The translations under genes were made by a program, and so were the position numbers. The notes under the pieces were generated by a model. It saw nothing but the letters and a program-made list of their open reading frames with translations, made no database searches and had not been told where the DNA came from. From Amia ocellicauda (taxonomy: Eukaryota; Chordata; Actinopteri; Amiiformes; Amiidae), in NCBI RefSeq assembly GCF_036373705.1, contig NC_089861.1:1177501-1241500 (forward strand): a stretch of 64,000 bases of DNA. Reading direction: 5' to 3'. Of the stretch, positions 1-11,916 are shown one piece after another; position 1 is the first letter of the stretch, and every line of letters begins with the position of its first letter.

Positions 1-93
1 TGCGCATGATCCAACAAGCAGCTCGGCAGCGCACTTCCTGGTTTAGGACCCCTCTGCGCTGACGCATGCGCAGGAGGGAAAGCCGACAGAAGA
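1..93. promoter_or_regulatory. Unique sequence with ETS and NRF1-like motifs; possible promoter edge of a gene to the left
   Basis: This short non-repetitive stretch precedes the tandem array. It contains an ETS-type core at 33-40 (acttcctg), an NRF1-like core at 62-72 (acgcatgcgca) and a half-match at 1-8. Such motifs are frequent in housekeeping promoters of vertebrates. In human, the gene left of FNIP2 is PPID, transcribed away from it, so this could be the outer edge of that promoter. No exon is visible, so the assignment is inference. Confidence 0.3.
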
Positions 94-3000
94 GCCTGAT
101 CCCCGCACACTGTGCCTGATCCCCGCACACTGTGTCTGATCCCCGCACACTGTCTCACATCCCCGCACACTGTCTCACATCCCCGCACACTGTGTCTGAT
201 CCCCGCACAGCCTCATCCCCGCACACTGTGTCTGATCCCCGCACACTGTCTCACGTCCCCGCACACTGTGTCTGATCCCCGCACAGTGTCTGATCCCCGC
301 ACAGCCTCATCCCCGCACACTGTGTCTGATCCCCGCACACTGTGTCTCATCCCCGCACACTGTCTCACGTCCCCGCACACTGTGTCTGATCCCCGCACAC
401 TGTGTCTGATCCCCGCACAGTGTCTGATCCCCGCACAGCCTCATCCCCGCACACTGTGTCTGATCCCCGCACACTGTGTCTCATCCCCGCACACTGTCTC
501 ACGTCCCCGCACACTGTGTCTAATCCCCGCACAGCCTCATCCCCGCACACTGTGTCTGATCCCCGCACACTGTCTCACGTCCCCGCACACTGTGTCTCAT
601 CCCCGCACACTGTGTCTCATCCCCGCACACTGTGTCTGATCCCCGCACACTGTGCACACTGTGTCTGATCCCCGCACAGCCTCATCCCCGCACACTGTGT
701 CTGATCCCCGCACAGTGTCTGATCCCCGCACAGCCTCATCCGCGCACAGTGTCTGATCCCCGCACAGCCTCATCCCCGCACAGTGTCTGATCCCCGCACA
801 CTGTCTCATCCCCGCACAGCCTCATCCCCGCACACTGTGTCTCATCCCCGCACACTGTGTCTGATCCCCGCACAGCCTCATCCCCGCACACTGTGTCTGA
901 TCCCCGCACACTGTGTCTCATCCCCGCACACTGTGTCTGATCCCCGCACACTGTCTCACGTCCCCGCACACTGTGTCTAATCCCCGCACAGCCTCATCCC
1001 CGCACACTGTCTGATCCCCGCACACTGTCTCACGTCCCCGCACACTGTGTCTAATCCCCGCACAGCCTCATCCCCGCACACTGTGTCTGATCCCCGCACA
1101 CTGTGTCTCATCCCGGCACACTGTGTCTGATCCCCGCACACTGTGTCTAATCCCCGCACACTGTGTCTCATCCCCGCACACTGTGTCTGATCCCCGCACA
1201 CTGTGTCTAATCCCCGCACACTGTGTCTCATCCCCGCACACTGTGTCTGATCCCCGCACACTGTGTCTCATCCCCGCACACTGTGTCTAATCCCCGCACA
1301 CTGTGTCTAATCCCCGCACACTGTGTCTCATCCCCGCACACTGTGTCTCATCCCCGCACACTGTGTCTGATCCCCGCACACTGTGTCTCATCCCCGCACA
1401 CTGTATCTGATCCCCGCACACTGTCTCACGTCCCCGCACACTGTCTGATCCCCGCACACTGTCTGATCCCCGCACAGCCTCATCCCCGCACAGCCTCATC
1501 CCCGCACACTGTGTCTCATCCCCGCACACTGTGTCTGATCCTCGCACACTGTGTCTAATCCCCGCACACTGTGTCTGATCCCCGCACAATGTGTCTCATC
1601 CCCGCACACTGTGTCTGATCCCCGCACACTGTCTCACGGCCCCGCACACTGTGTCTGATCCCCGCACACTGTCTGATCCCCGCACAGCCTCATCCCCGCA
1701 CACTGTGTCTCATCCCCGCACACTGTGTCTAATCCCCGCACACTGTGTCTCATCCCCGCACACTGTGTCTGATCCCCGCACACTGTGTCTGATCCCCGCA
1801 CACTGTGTCTCATCCCCGCACACTGTGTCTCATCCCCGCACACTGTGTCTGATCCCCGCACACTGTGTCTCATCCCCGCACACTGTATCTGATCCCCGCA
1901 CACTGTCTCACGTCCCCGCACACTGTCTGATCCCCGCACACTGTCTGATCCCCGCACAGCCTCATCCCCGCACAGCCTCATCCCCGCACACTGTGTCTCA
2001 TCCCCGCACACTGTGTCTCATCCCCGCACACTGTGTCTAATCCCCGCACACTGTGCACACTGTGTCTGATCCCCGCACACTGTGTCTGATCCCCGCACAC
2101 TGTGCACACTGTGTCTGATCCCCGCACACTGTGTCTGATCCCCGCACACTGTGTACACTGTGTCTGATCCCCGCACACTGTGTCTAATCCCCGCACACTG
2201 TGTCTCATCCCCGCACACTGTGTCTAATCCCCGCACACTGTGCACACTGTGTCTGATCCCCGCACACTGTGTCTGATCCCCGCACACTGTGCACACTGTG
2301 TCTGATCCCCGCACACTGTGTCTGATCCCCGCACACTGTGCACACTGTGTCTGATCCCCGCACACTGTGTCTGATCCCCGCACACTGTGTCTCATCCCCG
2401 CACACTGTGTCTGATCCCCGCACACTGTGTCTAATCCCCGCACACTGTGTCTAATCCCCGCACACTGTGTCTCATCCCCGCACACTGTGTCTCATCCCCG
2501 CACACTGTATCTGATCCCCGCACACTGTCTCACGTCCCCGCACACTGTCTGATCCCCGCACACTGTCTGATCCCCGCACAGCCTCATCCCCGCACAGCCT
2601 CATCCCCGCACACTGTGTCTCATCCCCGCACACTGTGTCTCATCCCCGCACACTGTGTCTAATCCCCGCACACTGTGCACACTGTGTCTGATCCCCGCAC
2701 ACTGTGTCTGATCCCCGCACACTGTGCACACTGTGTCTGATCCCCGCACACTGTGTCTGATCCCCGCACACTGTGTACACTGTGTCTGATCCCCGCACAC
2801 TGTGTCTAATCCCCGCACACTGTGTCTCATCCCCGCACACTGTGTCTAATCCCCGCACACTGTGCACACTGTGTCTGATCCCCGCACACTGTGTCTGATC
2901 CCCGCACACTGTGCACACTGTGTCTGATCCCCGCACACTGTGTCTGATCCCCGCACACTGTGCACACTGTGTCTGATCCCCGCACACTGTGTCTGATCCC

Positions 3001-5225
3001 CGCACACTGTGTCTCATCCCCGCACACTGTGTCTGATCCCCGCACACTGTGTCTAATCCCCGCACACTGTGTCTAATCCCCGCACACTGTGTCTCATCCC
3101 CGCACACTGTGTCTCATCCCCGCACACTGTGTCTGATCCCCGCACACTGTCTCACGTCCCCGCACACTGTCTGATCCCCGCACACTGTCTGATCCCCGCA
3201 CAGCCTCATCCCCGCACAGCCTCATCCCCGCACACTGTGTCTCATCCCCGCACACTGTCTGATCCCCGCACAGCCTCATCCCCGCACAGCCTCATCCCCG
3301 CACACTGTGTCTCATCCCCGCACACTGTGTCTGATCCCCGCACAATGTGTCTCATCCCCGCACACTGTGTCTGATCCCCGCACACTGTCTCACGTCCCCG
3401 CACACTGTGTCTGATCCCCGCACACTGTCTGATCCCCGCACAGCCTCATCCCCGCACACTGTGTCTCATCCCCGCACACTGTGTCTAATCCCCGCACACT
3501 GTGCACACTGTGTCTGATCCCCGCACACTGTGTCTGATCCCCGCACACTGTGCACACTGTGTCTGATCCCCGCACACTGTGTCTGATCCCCGCACACTGT
3601 GTCTGATCCCCGCACACTGTGTCTAATCCCCGCACACTGTGTCTGATCCCCGCACACTGTGTCTAATCCCCGCACACTGTGTCTGATCCCCGCACACTGT
3701 GTCTCATCCCCGCACACTGTGCACACTGTGTCTGATCCCCGCACACTGTGTCTGATCCCCGCACACTGTGCACACTGTGTCTGATCCCCGCACACTGTGT
3801 CTGATCCCCGCACACTGTGCACACTGTGTCTGATCCCCGCACACTGTGTCTGATCCCCGCACACTGTGTCTCATCCCCGCACACTGTGTCTGATCCCCGC
3901 ACACTGTGTCTAATCCCCGCACACTGTGTCTAATCCCCGCACACTGTGTCTCATCCCCGCACACTGTGTCTCATCCCCGCACACTGTATCTGATCCCCGC
4001 ACACTGTCTCACGTCCCCGCACACTGTCTGATCCCCGCACACTGTCTGATCCCCGCACAGCCTCATCCCCGCACAGCCTCATCCCCGCACACTGTGTCTC
4101 ATCCCCGCACACTGTGTCTCATCCCCGCACACTGTGTCTAATCCCCGCACACTGTGCACACTGTGTCTGATCCCCGCACACTGTGTCTGATCCCCGCACA
4201 CTGTGCACACTGTGTCTGATCCCCGCACACTGTGTCTGATCCCCGCACACTGTGTACACTGTGTCTGATCCCCGCACACTGTGTCTAATCCCCGCACACT
4301 GTGTCTCATCCCCGCACACTGTGTCTAATCCCCGCACACTGTGCACACTGTGTCTGATCCCCGCACACTGTGTCTGATCCCCGCACACTGTGCACACTGT
4401 GTCTGATCCCCGCACACTGTGTCTGATCCCCGCACACTGTGCACACTGTGTCTGATCCCCGCACACTGTGTCTGATCCCCGCACACTGTGTCTCATCCCC
4501 GCACACTGTGTCTGATCCCCGCACACTGTGTCTAATCCCCGCACACTGTGTCTAATCCCCGCACACTGTGTCTCATCCCCGCACACTGTGTCTCATCCCC
4601 GCACACTGTGTCTGATCCCCGCACACTGTCTCACGTCCCCGCACACTGTCTGATCCCCGCACACTGTCTGATCCCCGCACAGCCTCATCCCCGCACAGCC
4701 TCATCCCCGCACACTGTGTCTCATCCCCGCACACTGTCTGATCCCCGCACAGCCTCATCCCCGCACAGCCTCATCCCCGCACACTGTGTCTCATCCCCGC
4801 ACACTGTGTCTGATCCCCGCACAATGTGTCTCATCCCCGCACACTGTGTCTGATCCCCGCACACTGTCTCACGTCCCCGCACACTGTGTCTGATCCCCGC
4901 ACACTGTCTGATCCCCGCACAGCCTCATCCCCGCACACTGTGTCTCATCCCCGCACACTGTGTCTAATCCCCGCACACTGTGCACACTGTGTCTGATCCC
5001 CGCACACTGTGTCTGATCCCCGCACACTGTGCACACTGTGTCTGATCCCCGCACACTGTGTCTGATCCCCGCACACTGTGTCTGATCCCCGCACACTGTG
5101 TCTAATCCCCGCACACTGTGTCTGATCCCCGCACACTGTGTCTAATCCCCGCACACTGTGTCTGATCCCCGCACACTGTGTCTCATCCCCGCACACTGTG
5201 TCTGATCCCCGCACACTGTGCCTCA
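94..5225. repeat. 5.1-kb tandem array (satellite/minisatellite) of a ~20-bp GC-rich unit
   Basis: The unit is close to tgatccccgcacactgtgtc, repeated with little divergence for about 5.1 kb (roughly 250 units by length). Variants differ at set positions: ctgat, ctcat or ctaat; a tgtctcacgtcccc form; a shortened agcctcatcccc form; and units with an inserted gtgcacact. Almost every unit carries one CpG and the near-palindrome CACA-C-TGTG. Blocks are duplicated at 622 bp and 1479 bp offsets, so a higher-order structure exists. Open frames on both strands follow from the stop-free repeat and are not genes. The array ends about 530 bp before the fnip2 start codon. Confidence 0.97.
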
Positions 5226-5513
5226 TGTGTTTCAGTAAGAGATCTTAAAACGTAGCCGCACAGAGAGCAGTGCAGACCCCGGCCGCAGGTGAAACACAGG
5301 GGTGTGAAATGCAGGCGGAGGCGCCTGACACAGGAGTGAGACACGCTGTGTTTGTGCGCTTTACTCAAAATTATGATTATTATCCTCATGAAAAGATATG
5401 ATGCCATTATTCATTGGCTTAGCTGTTGTTTATATTAATTGAATAAATTGAAAATGTTCCTCAAAAATAAACGTCACACCGGTCTGCGCTCCTGGCCTTG
5501 TTTAAAGCGGCTC
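5226..5513. other. Unique spacer between the array and the fnip2 promoter
   Basis: Non-repetitive sequence with no recognisable exon. It moves from moderately GC-rich to AT-rich, including stretches such as ttatattaattgaataaattg. It separates the satellite-like array from the ATA microsatellite. Confidence 0.6.

Positions 5514-5563
<50 letters not shown>
5514..5563. repeat. (ATA)n trinucleotide microsatellite
   Basis: A perfect run of about 16 ataata units directly before the CpG-rich fnip2 promoter. It produces poly-Asn/poly-Ile open frames that are not genes. Confidence 0.95.
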
Positions 5564-5663
5564 CATTATCACTCTATTGATCCCGCTGCGGCCGGCAGGG
5601 GGCGCCGCAACTCCTCCCCCCGGGCCTGCTGTCCGCGGCTGCTGCGCCCTCGCCGGGCGGCCC

Positions 5664-5673
5664 GTCACATGAC
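5664..5673 (+). promoter_or_regulatory. M-box/E-box (GTCACATGAC) 84 bp upstream of the fnip2 start codon
   Basis: The ten bases gtcacatgac contain the MiT-TFE M-box (TCATGTG on the other strand) and differ by one base from the palindromic CLEAR element GTCACGTGAC. TFEB and TFE3 are reported to induce FLCN and FNIP2 in mammals as feedback on folliculin signalling, so the site fits the gene. Function is inferred from motif and position. Confidence 0.5.
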
Positions 5674-5720
5674 CGCGGAGGAGGAGGAGGAGGAGGAGGA
5701 TGCGCCGAGCCGCTCTCGCC

Positions 5721-5747
5721 ATGGCCCCGCAGAGAGGCGCTCCGTGA
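5721..5747 (+). other. Upstream ORF, 8 codons, in the fnip2 leader
   Basis: An ATG in a strong context (cgccATGG) opens an 8-codon frame, MAPQRGAP, that stops at TGA 9 bases before the main ATG. The main start has a nearly identical context (cgccATGG) and also begins MAP. If the transcript starts upstream of 5721, this uORF could reduce or regulate FNIP2 translation. Confidence 0.45.
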
Positions 5748-5756
5748 CGCCGCGCC

Positions 5757-5872
5757 ATGGCTCCCACGCTGCTGCACAGGATCTTCAGCAGGAGGGCCGG
5801 CGCCGCTGCATCCTCTCCCGCCGGCTCCTGCTCGTCGTCCGCGGCCAGGGCCGACAGAGGCGCCGCTCCGGG
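5757..5872 (+). CDS. fnip2: fnip2 coding exon 1
   Basis: 116 coding nt, donor GG|GTGAGT, ending in phase 2. It encodes [13 protein letters not shown] followed by an Ala/Ser-rich stretch. The MAPTL(L/F)xx(L/I)F opening is the FNIP family signature. Confidence 0.93.
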
Positions 5873-8800
5873 GTGAGTGTCCGGCCGGGGCGCACAGGGC
5901 GAGGCTGCGCGGCGCAGAGGCGCTTCATCGCGGCTGGCGTGCGTGTGGAGACGCACAGACACTGGACTGTTACTGCTGCTCCTCCACGGGCACCATCACA
6001 ATTACAACCAATTAATACAGACACGTGACGCGCCGCAACAAAGAGCACCGAGCGCAGCCGTGCGGAGCCGAGAGGCGCCTGTGTGTCCGTGTGTCTGTGT
6101 GTCCCTGTGTGTGTCTGTGTGTCCCTGTGTGTGTCTGTGTGTCCGTCTGTCTGTCCCTGTGTGTGTCTGTGTGTCTGTCTGTCCCTGTGTGTCCCTGTGT
6201 GTCTGTGTCTGTCCCTGTGTGTCCCTGTGTCTGTCTGTCCCTGTGTGTCCCTGTGTGTCTGTGTCTGTCCCTGTGTGTCCCTGTGTGTCTGTGTCTGTCC
6301 CTGTGTGTGTCTGTGTGTCCGTGTGTCCGTGTGTCTCTGTGTCTGTGTCTGGGTCTGTGTGTCCCTGTGTGTCCCTGTGTGTCTGTGTGTCCCTGTGTGT
6401 CTGTGTGTGTGTCTGTGTGTGTCTGTCTGTCCCTGTGCCTGTGTGTGTCTGTGTGTCTGTCTGTCTGTCTGTCTGTCCCTGTGTCTGTGTGTCTGTCTGT
6501 CCCTGTGTGTGTCTGTGTGTCCCTGTGTGTCTGTGTGTCCCTGTCCCTGTGTGACCCTGTGTCTGTGTGTCCCTGTGTGTCTGTGTGTCTGTCTGTCCCT
6601 GTGTCCCTGTGTTTGTGTGTCTGTCCCTGTGTCTCTGTGTGTCCCTGTCCCTGTGTGTCTGTCTGTCCCTGTGTGTCTGTCTGTCCCTGTGTCTCTGTGT
6701 GTCTGTCCCTGTGTCTCTGTGTGTCCGTGTGTGTGTCTGTCCCTGTGTGTCTGTCTCTATCTCTGTGTGTCTGTGACTGTCTCTGTCCCTGTGTGTCTGT
6801 CTGTCTCTATCTCTGTGTCTCTGTCCCTGTGTCTCTGTGTGTCTGTGTCTCTGTGTCTATAGGACAGCTGGGCTGGCCATGTATCTCTACAGGCTGCTGT
6901 ACAGATCACCAGACCTGCCGGTGTTGTTTAACTGAAATAAATGCTAGCTATGTATCATTTAAATACCAGTCTCATGTCTGTTGCTGATTATGACGCTGCT
7001 TCTGCGGGTCCAGGCTGTCACAGTGGTACCGTTATTATTACTACTACTATTTTATATTCCCATATTGTCTGTCAACGAAGTGCATGCTCTGAAGGACGCT
7101 AGATTGCAAACTGCAGCCCAGCGTGGTGCAGAAATGTCTTCACAAGCAATGGCCAGAACCAGGCAGGACTGCAGTGTGTAATACAGGTGAGCCCACGATG
7201 ATCACTGGATATTGTGGGAGGCGTCATTATCAGATGTCCTGTTTTGGGTGAGTGACAGAGTGAAGCCCTGCGTACGTACATTCTTGTACATGATAAGTTC
7301 TTGTTTGTGTTCGTATGTTCTTAGTTTTTGCTCGCGAGTCTCTAAAAGGTGTGGGAGTGCTTTAGCCTCCGTGTTAACGCATTGTCGCAGCTAAACATCC
7401 CAATGTGAGATTCAGTTGACTAGCGGGCGTCCTAACAGAGCTGACGACCGATAACGTAAGCACTTTGATTGTGGAGTATAACTTCTCCATTACGGAGCAA
7501 TTAGACACGGGCGACATTCCTTTAGCGTGACGAGCCCCTCGTGTGGAGAAATGACCGGAGATTGAGTGAGTGCGGTGGAAATGAGCTGTTGTGCCGGGAT
7601 GATGGACTGATGACTAACTGTATGCCGTCCCATCTTTTTAAAAGTTACTCTCCAAGGTGTGGATCCCTATGAATGAGCTCCCGGTCAGACCTCTGGAGCG
7701 AACAGCATGGGAAGTGCACTCGACACCTACGTGCTTCTTGTCGGCTGACGCACACGTGTTCGCTGCAGTGAGGATTTACAGCGATCGTGGTTTGTAGCAG
7801 GAATAGACTGGACCCAGACGCGCTGAGCTAATGAACACGACCCCGATGGTGTGGTTAGACGCTTTCTCACACAACCACATTCTCAGGGCGGGGGCTCCCC
7901 TCGTTGGCTGGATCCCTCCCTCACTGGGTGACACTCACCCCACACGGTGCTGATGACCACACTCTACTGCACTATACCGCACTCTACCACACTGTACTGT
8001 CTGTGTCCTGAGGTGCACTCGCTCGGTACAGTAGCTGTGAAAGTGCCAGGCTGACCTGGGGGGGGGTGTCCTGACTTCACAGGGCCTGGGAAAGAGGTCA
8101 CATGCTGAAGGACGCCAGCAGGGAAGCACGTGTGCGGAAAACATGGCGGGTGATGTGGAGTCAGACAGCTGAGCACAGACTGCAGCGCTGCGTTCGGAGC
8201 TGCGGCCCGACCAGAGCCCAAGGACAAGGCTGGGCAGCTGGGTGTCCCGCTAAACTGCCCTGGGGGAGACTGAGAGTGCCCCAAAAAAAGGGCATGGGAA
8301 TAAGGTCTCTCTGTTTCCCTGATCTGCCCCTGCGCTCTCACACAAACAGAGCTGTTCCAACCAACACAAGCTCCCGCGGCCGCGTCTTCTCGAGGTGTTG
8401 TCCGCCGCACACCTGCGCGGTCGGCCCCGCCGGTCTGAGGGCTGGGAGCCACAGACGGCCCACAGTGTGCCGAATCTGAGCCTTTTGTTATTATTTTAAT
8501 CTGTGAGTTTCAAGCTAAATACACAATGATGCCAGGCTCTTGAACTCTAATGTTTTGCAAGCAAAGCACTTTAAAAAGTGCTTTTAAAGACGCTCCGGCC
8601 TCATCGCTCCTGCCCCCGCAGCGGCTCTGTGCTCTGGCTGCTCTGCTTCTGGTCGGAGGTCAGTAGGAGGAGGCCACTTTTGTTTTCCAGTAAACCGTTT
8701 GGCAAGAGGCGGAGGTTCAAAGGTCGCACAGACAGCATGCTCTTCTCGTTCCAGTTCCGAGCTGCGATTGTGGGTGGTAAAATATTTCTCGGACAGAAGT

Positions 8801-11800
8801 CGTGCCCCTATCCCTCCTCCTCCTCCTCACAACCCATAGGATTTGAGAGAGGCTTGGCCTGAGCTCTGACCCGCTGACCGCACTGCTGAACGTCTGTGGG
8901 TGAAGGTGCGGCTCCCCGACAAACGCACACTCACTCCCACTCGCACACCGACACACTCTCTCGCACAGACTCGCGGAGAGGCACTGCACCAGTTAAATGC
9001 TCAAATGCTTTTTTAAGTGCTCAAATTGAGGGCTACTGGCTTATGTCAGGTCAGGCGTTTTCAGGGAAAATGTGTCCTACTTAAATACCGACTGGCCGTG
9101 TCTGCACAGTATTGACCGCGTGAGGCTGTCGAACCCGAGGCCTGTCTATGTACAGCTTGCGTTGTCAAGTCTGGCAAGCTTTCCCTTCCCTTCCGTCTTT
9201 CTGGTGTGTTTTTATCTGTCATCTGAACCTGCGAGAATCAAAGTTGCTCGGCAGCTCAGTTCTAAGGTCCAGCGTAAATCCACTAAGACAAATACTTCTC
9301 TCTGTCCAGCAACAAGTTGCTGATGATCATTGTTTCAGTTGAGACACTTTTGTTCTTTGCCAGGGTGTAATCGTTGCGGTTCTGTGGTTGATTTGTGGCA
9401 CTTTGGACGGCACCCACACCCACCCACACGCCTGTCTGTCTGGAGCTCATTGTGTTTGTTTATTTTAAGAAAGGACAAGAAACGCTTCAGTCTTGTGATT
9501 GGGCGGGGCTGAGAGCCGGTCACGGGGTGGCATTGAAAGGAAAAGCATGTGTCTGTCCCGAAAGCTTGACTCACTGCTTCCTTATTTCTCTTTCGACTTT
9601 TCTGGCCGTGGGGAGGCAAGCGTGTGCGCAGTGACGCTGCACAGACCGATGCCTGAGCTTTATTTCTGCCGTTTCTGAGAGAGCCTTTGAATCCTAAAAC
9701 AGATGCCGTCGGCTGCTGTCTACCTGGGGCAGCCTGTCATTGTCTTGACTGAACCAATTCGTTCACTCTGTCCCCCCGCCCTCCAGGAGTAGACGTTGGG
9801 AGGGTAACCCTGACCCTAACTTCCCCCTGGTCCTGCTGCTTCTCTTAACCCTTTCAACTCCACAACCCCGCTCAGGCTGGGGGGTTTGTGCAGCTTTCAT
9901 TAAAAGAAAGAAGTTTGTTTAATAAATAATGCACCAGCTTGGAACCTGGTCTGTGCTGCACTGGGAGGGTTGGTGGTGAGACTGAGTCCAGGCTGAGTGG
10001 CATGAAGTGCAGTCAGTGAGGCTGCTGTGCTGGAAGCCTCCTGCCGCCCTGCGAAAGGGCTCCGTGGCACGAAAGCTGCCGATGTCAGCAAGGTTCCTGT
10101 GAGCTCGTCATGTGACGGCCGGCTGCATGCCAGCTGTTTGTCTGCGGCATTGTGTCTGCTGTTTGCACAACTTTGCTTCCCTGCAGAGGAGGGAGGGAGG
10201 GAGGGAGGGAGAGAGAGAGAGAGAGTCATAAAAAGTGTGGCTGTTGCTCATAAGGAGCACGTGAGGGCCTGTGGTTCCTGTGAATCAATACACCCTGCAG
10301 TGTGGGGCGGCTCGGCAGCACTCTGCTAAGAGGCAGCAGAAGAGTTCGCTGGCCTTCTCTCCACGGGAGCTCCTCTCACCGCGCCGCGCTCCCCCGGCAC
10401 GCTGCCAGCTCCCACCCCCGCCTCGGTGCGGCGCGTCGTCACAAGCCAGCACCTGACTGAGCGAGCCCTGCCAAGAGAGAACGCCGTCGAGGGGGGTGAT
10501 AAGAAAACCAAACGGAGAAGAGAGGACTGAATCCAATGGGAGTGACCCGGGCACAGGCCGACCCTGAGGAGCGCCGTGCCTCCGCGGACACGAGGAACGC
10601 CACTGGGGGGGTGCGGTGATTCTCCTGAGCGTTAAATGGCGACGGGGAACGCTTGTGTTTGTGAAGCGCTGTCCCCTGTCTTCTGCTCGGACCTCGCCGG
10701 GGCCCAGGAGGTGTTCTCCTGTGGTTCGTGTTTTCTCTTCTTCATCATGAAGATCAAGCGGAGCAGGAAGGTGGCCCTCCTGGCTCCCGGGCCCCTGGGG
10801 GGGTCCTCTCGCGCCAGGTACAGCAGCTGATATACTGAAGCATTTCTGTTGTGGGTCCTGCCAGGTTGCTGGTGACAGTGCGGTCGTGAGTTTTGTAGAG
10901 AAGCTGCCGATGATGATGCAGCCGGTCGCACCCGTGTCTTTGTCTGAGACGACTTGGCATCGCAGTGCACCTCGCCCCGGGCCCCGGGGGGGCAGGGCTG
11001 TGGGTGTGAGCTGCTGGAGGACAGCCAGTCGTGCAGCTGAGCCGGGCGGCGGGGGGTGCGCACAGACGGAGCAAGACGTGTGTGACATGAAGTGCGATAT
11101 GACTGTTTTGCATCTACATTGTTTATATTCAGAAATGTGAAATATGAAGTTGTGAATGTGGGTGTCAGCAGATCTGTTTGTTTGAATGACTGTCTTCTGA
11201 ATTACTTAGTCAATGACTGTTTTGTAAATATAATTGCTTAATTGGATTTTAAATTAGAATGAACTGTGTGTGTTATCTTGTGTGGTGGTTTGCAGGTTTG
11301 AATGTGTGATCGTTGTCTAAGTAGTAGCAGTGGAAAGCAGAAGAGTTTGAGTGATGGTGGGGGACAGCGTTAGTGGTATATAAACAGGCATGTTAGTGTC
11401 CGTGATTGTATGTATGTAGAAATGTGTGTCTGTCAGAAGCACTGATAATACAGCAGTGTGTAGGTTTATAACAGTACTACAGTATATAACATTCACAGCA
11501 CTACCCTGCACTACTCTACCGTTTCCACATCATGAGTTATAACCCAAATCATATGCAAATACGACCCCAGTGAGGGAACAATGCAAAGTGTGGTGAGGAG
11601 GAAGTCCTTTGAACTGTCATTTGACCACAAACCGTTGTATGTTAACAAAGTATTACGCAACCAAAAAGTGTCATGTGGGACAAAGCAATATCAAAGCAAG
11701 ACCAAAAGGTGTCTATCGGAATCAGAGTGTCACACGGGAGCAAGAACATGTTAAGGGCAGCAAGAACTGTGTAACGTGTAGCAGGGGGCGGTGGGTGTCC

Positions 11801-11871
11801 TATGGGCAATAGTGTGGGAGCGTTACCTTTGGCCCCTGTAGTACGCCTGCTTATTTGATCTCTAGACCACT

Positions 11872-11916
<45 letters not shown>

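Larger units (their letters stand above)
5575..6060 (+). promoter_or_regulatory. CpG-rich promoter region of fnip2
   Basis: GC- and CpG-dense sequence covers the 5' leader, coding exon 1 and the start of intron 1, flanked by AT-rich DNA and repeats. This is typical of a vertebrate CpG-island promoter. No TATA box is apparent and the transcription start site cannot be fixed from sequence. A GAG run lies at 5678-5700 in the presumed leader. Confidence 0.7.

Noticed and set aside
112..5114. Long open frames on both strands with repeats like HTVSDPRT or GDQTQCAG
   Set aside because: They are stop-free readings of the 20-bp tandem unit, present on both strands and in several frames, with no start context, splice sites or homology.
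94..5225. Regularly repeated units suggesting a CRISPR array
   Set aside because: Units are contiguous with no unique spacers, no cas genes are present and the genome is vertebrate.
5498..6987. Open frames over the ATA run, exon 1 and the GT array (poly-Asn, Cys/Val/Ser-rich)
   Set aside because: They come from simple repeats and cross the real fnip2 exon 1 in other frames.
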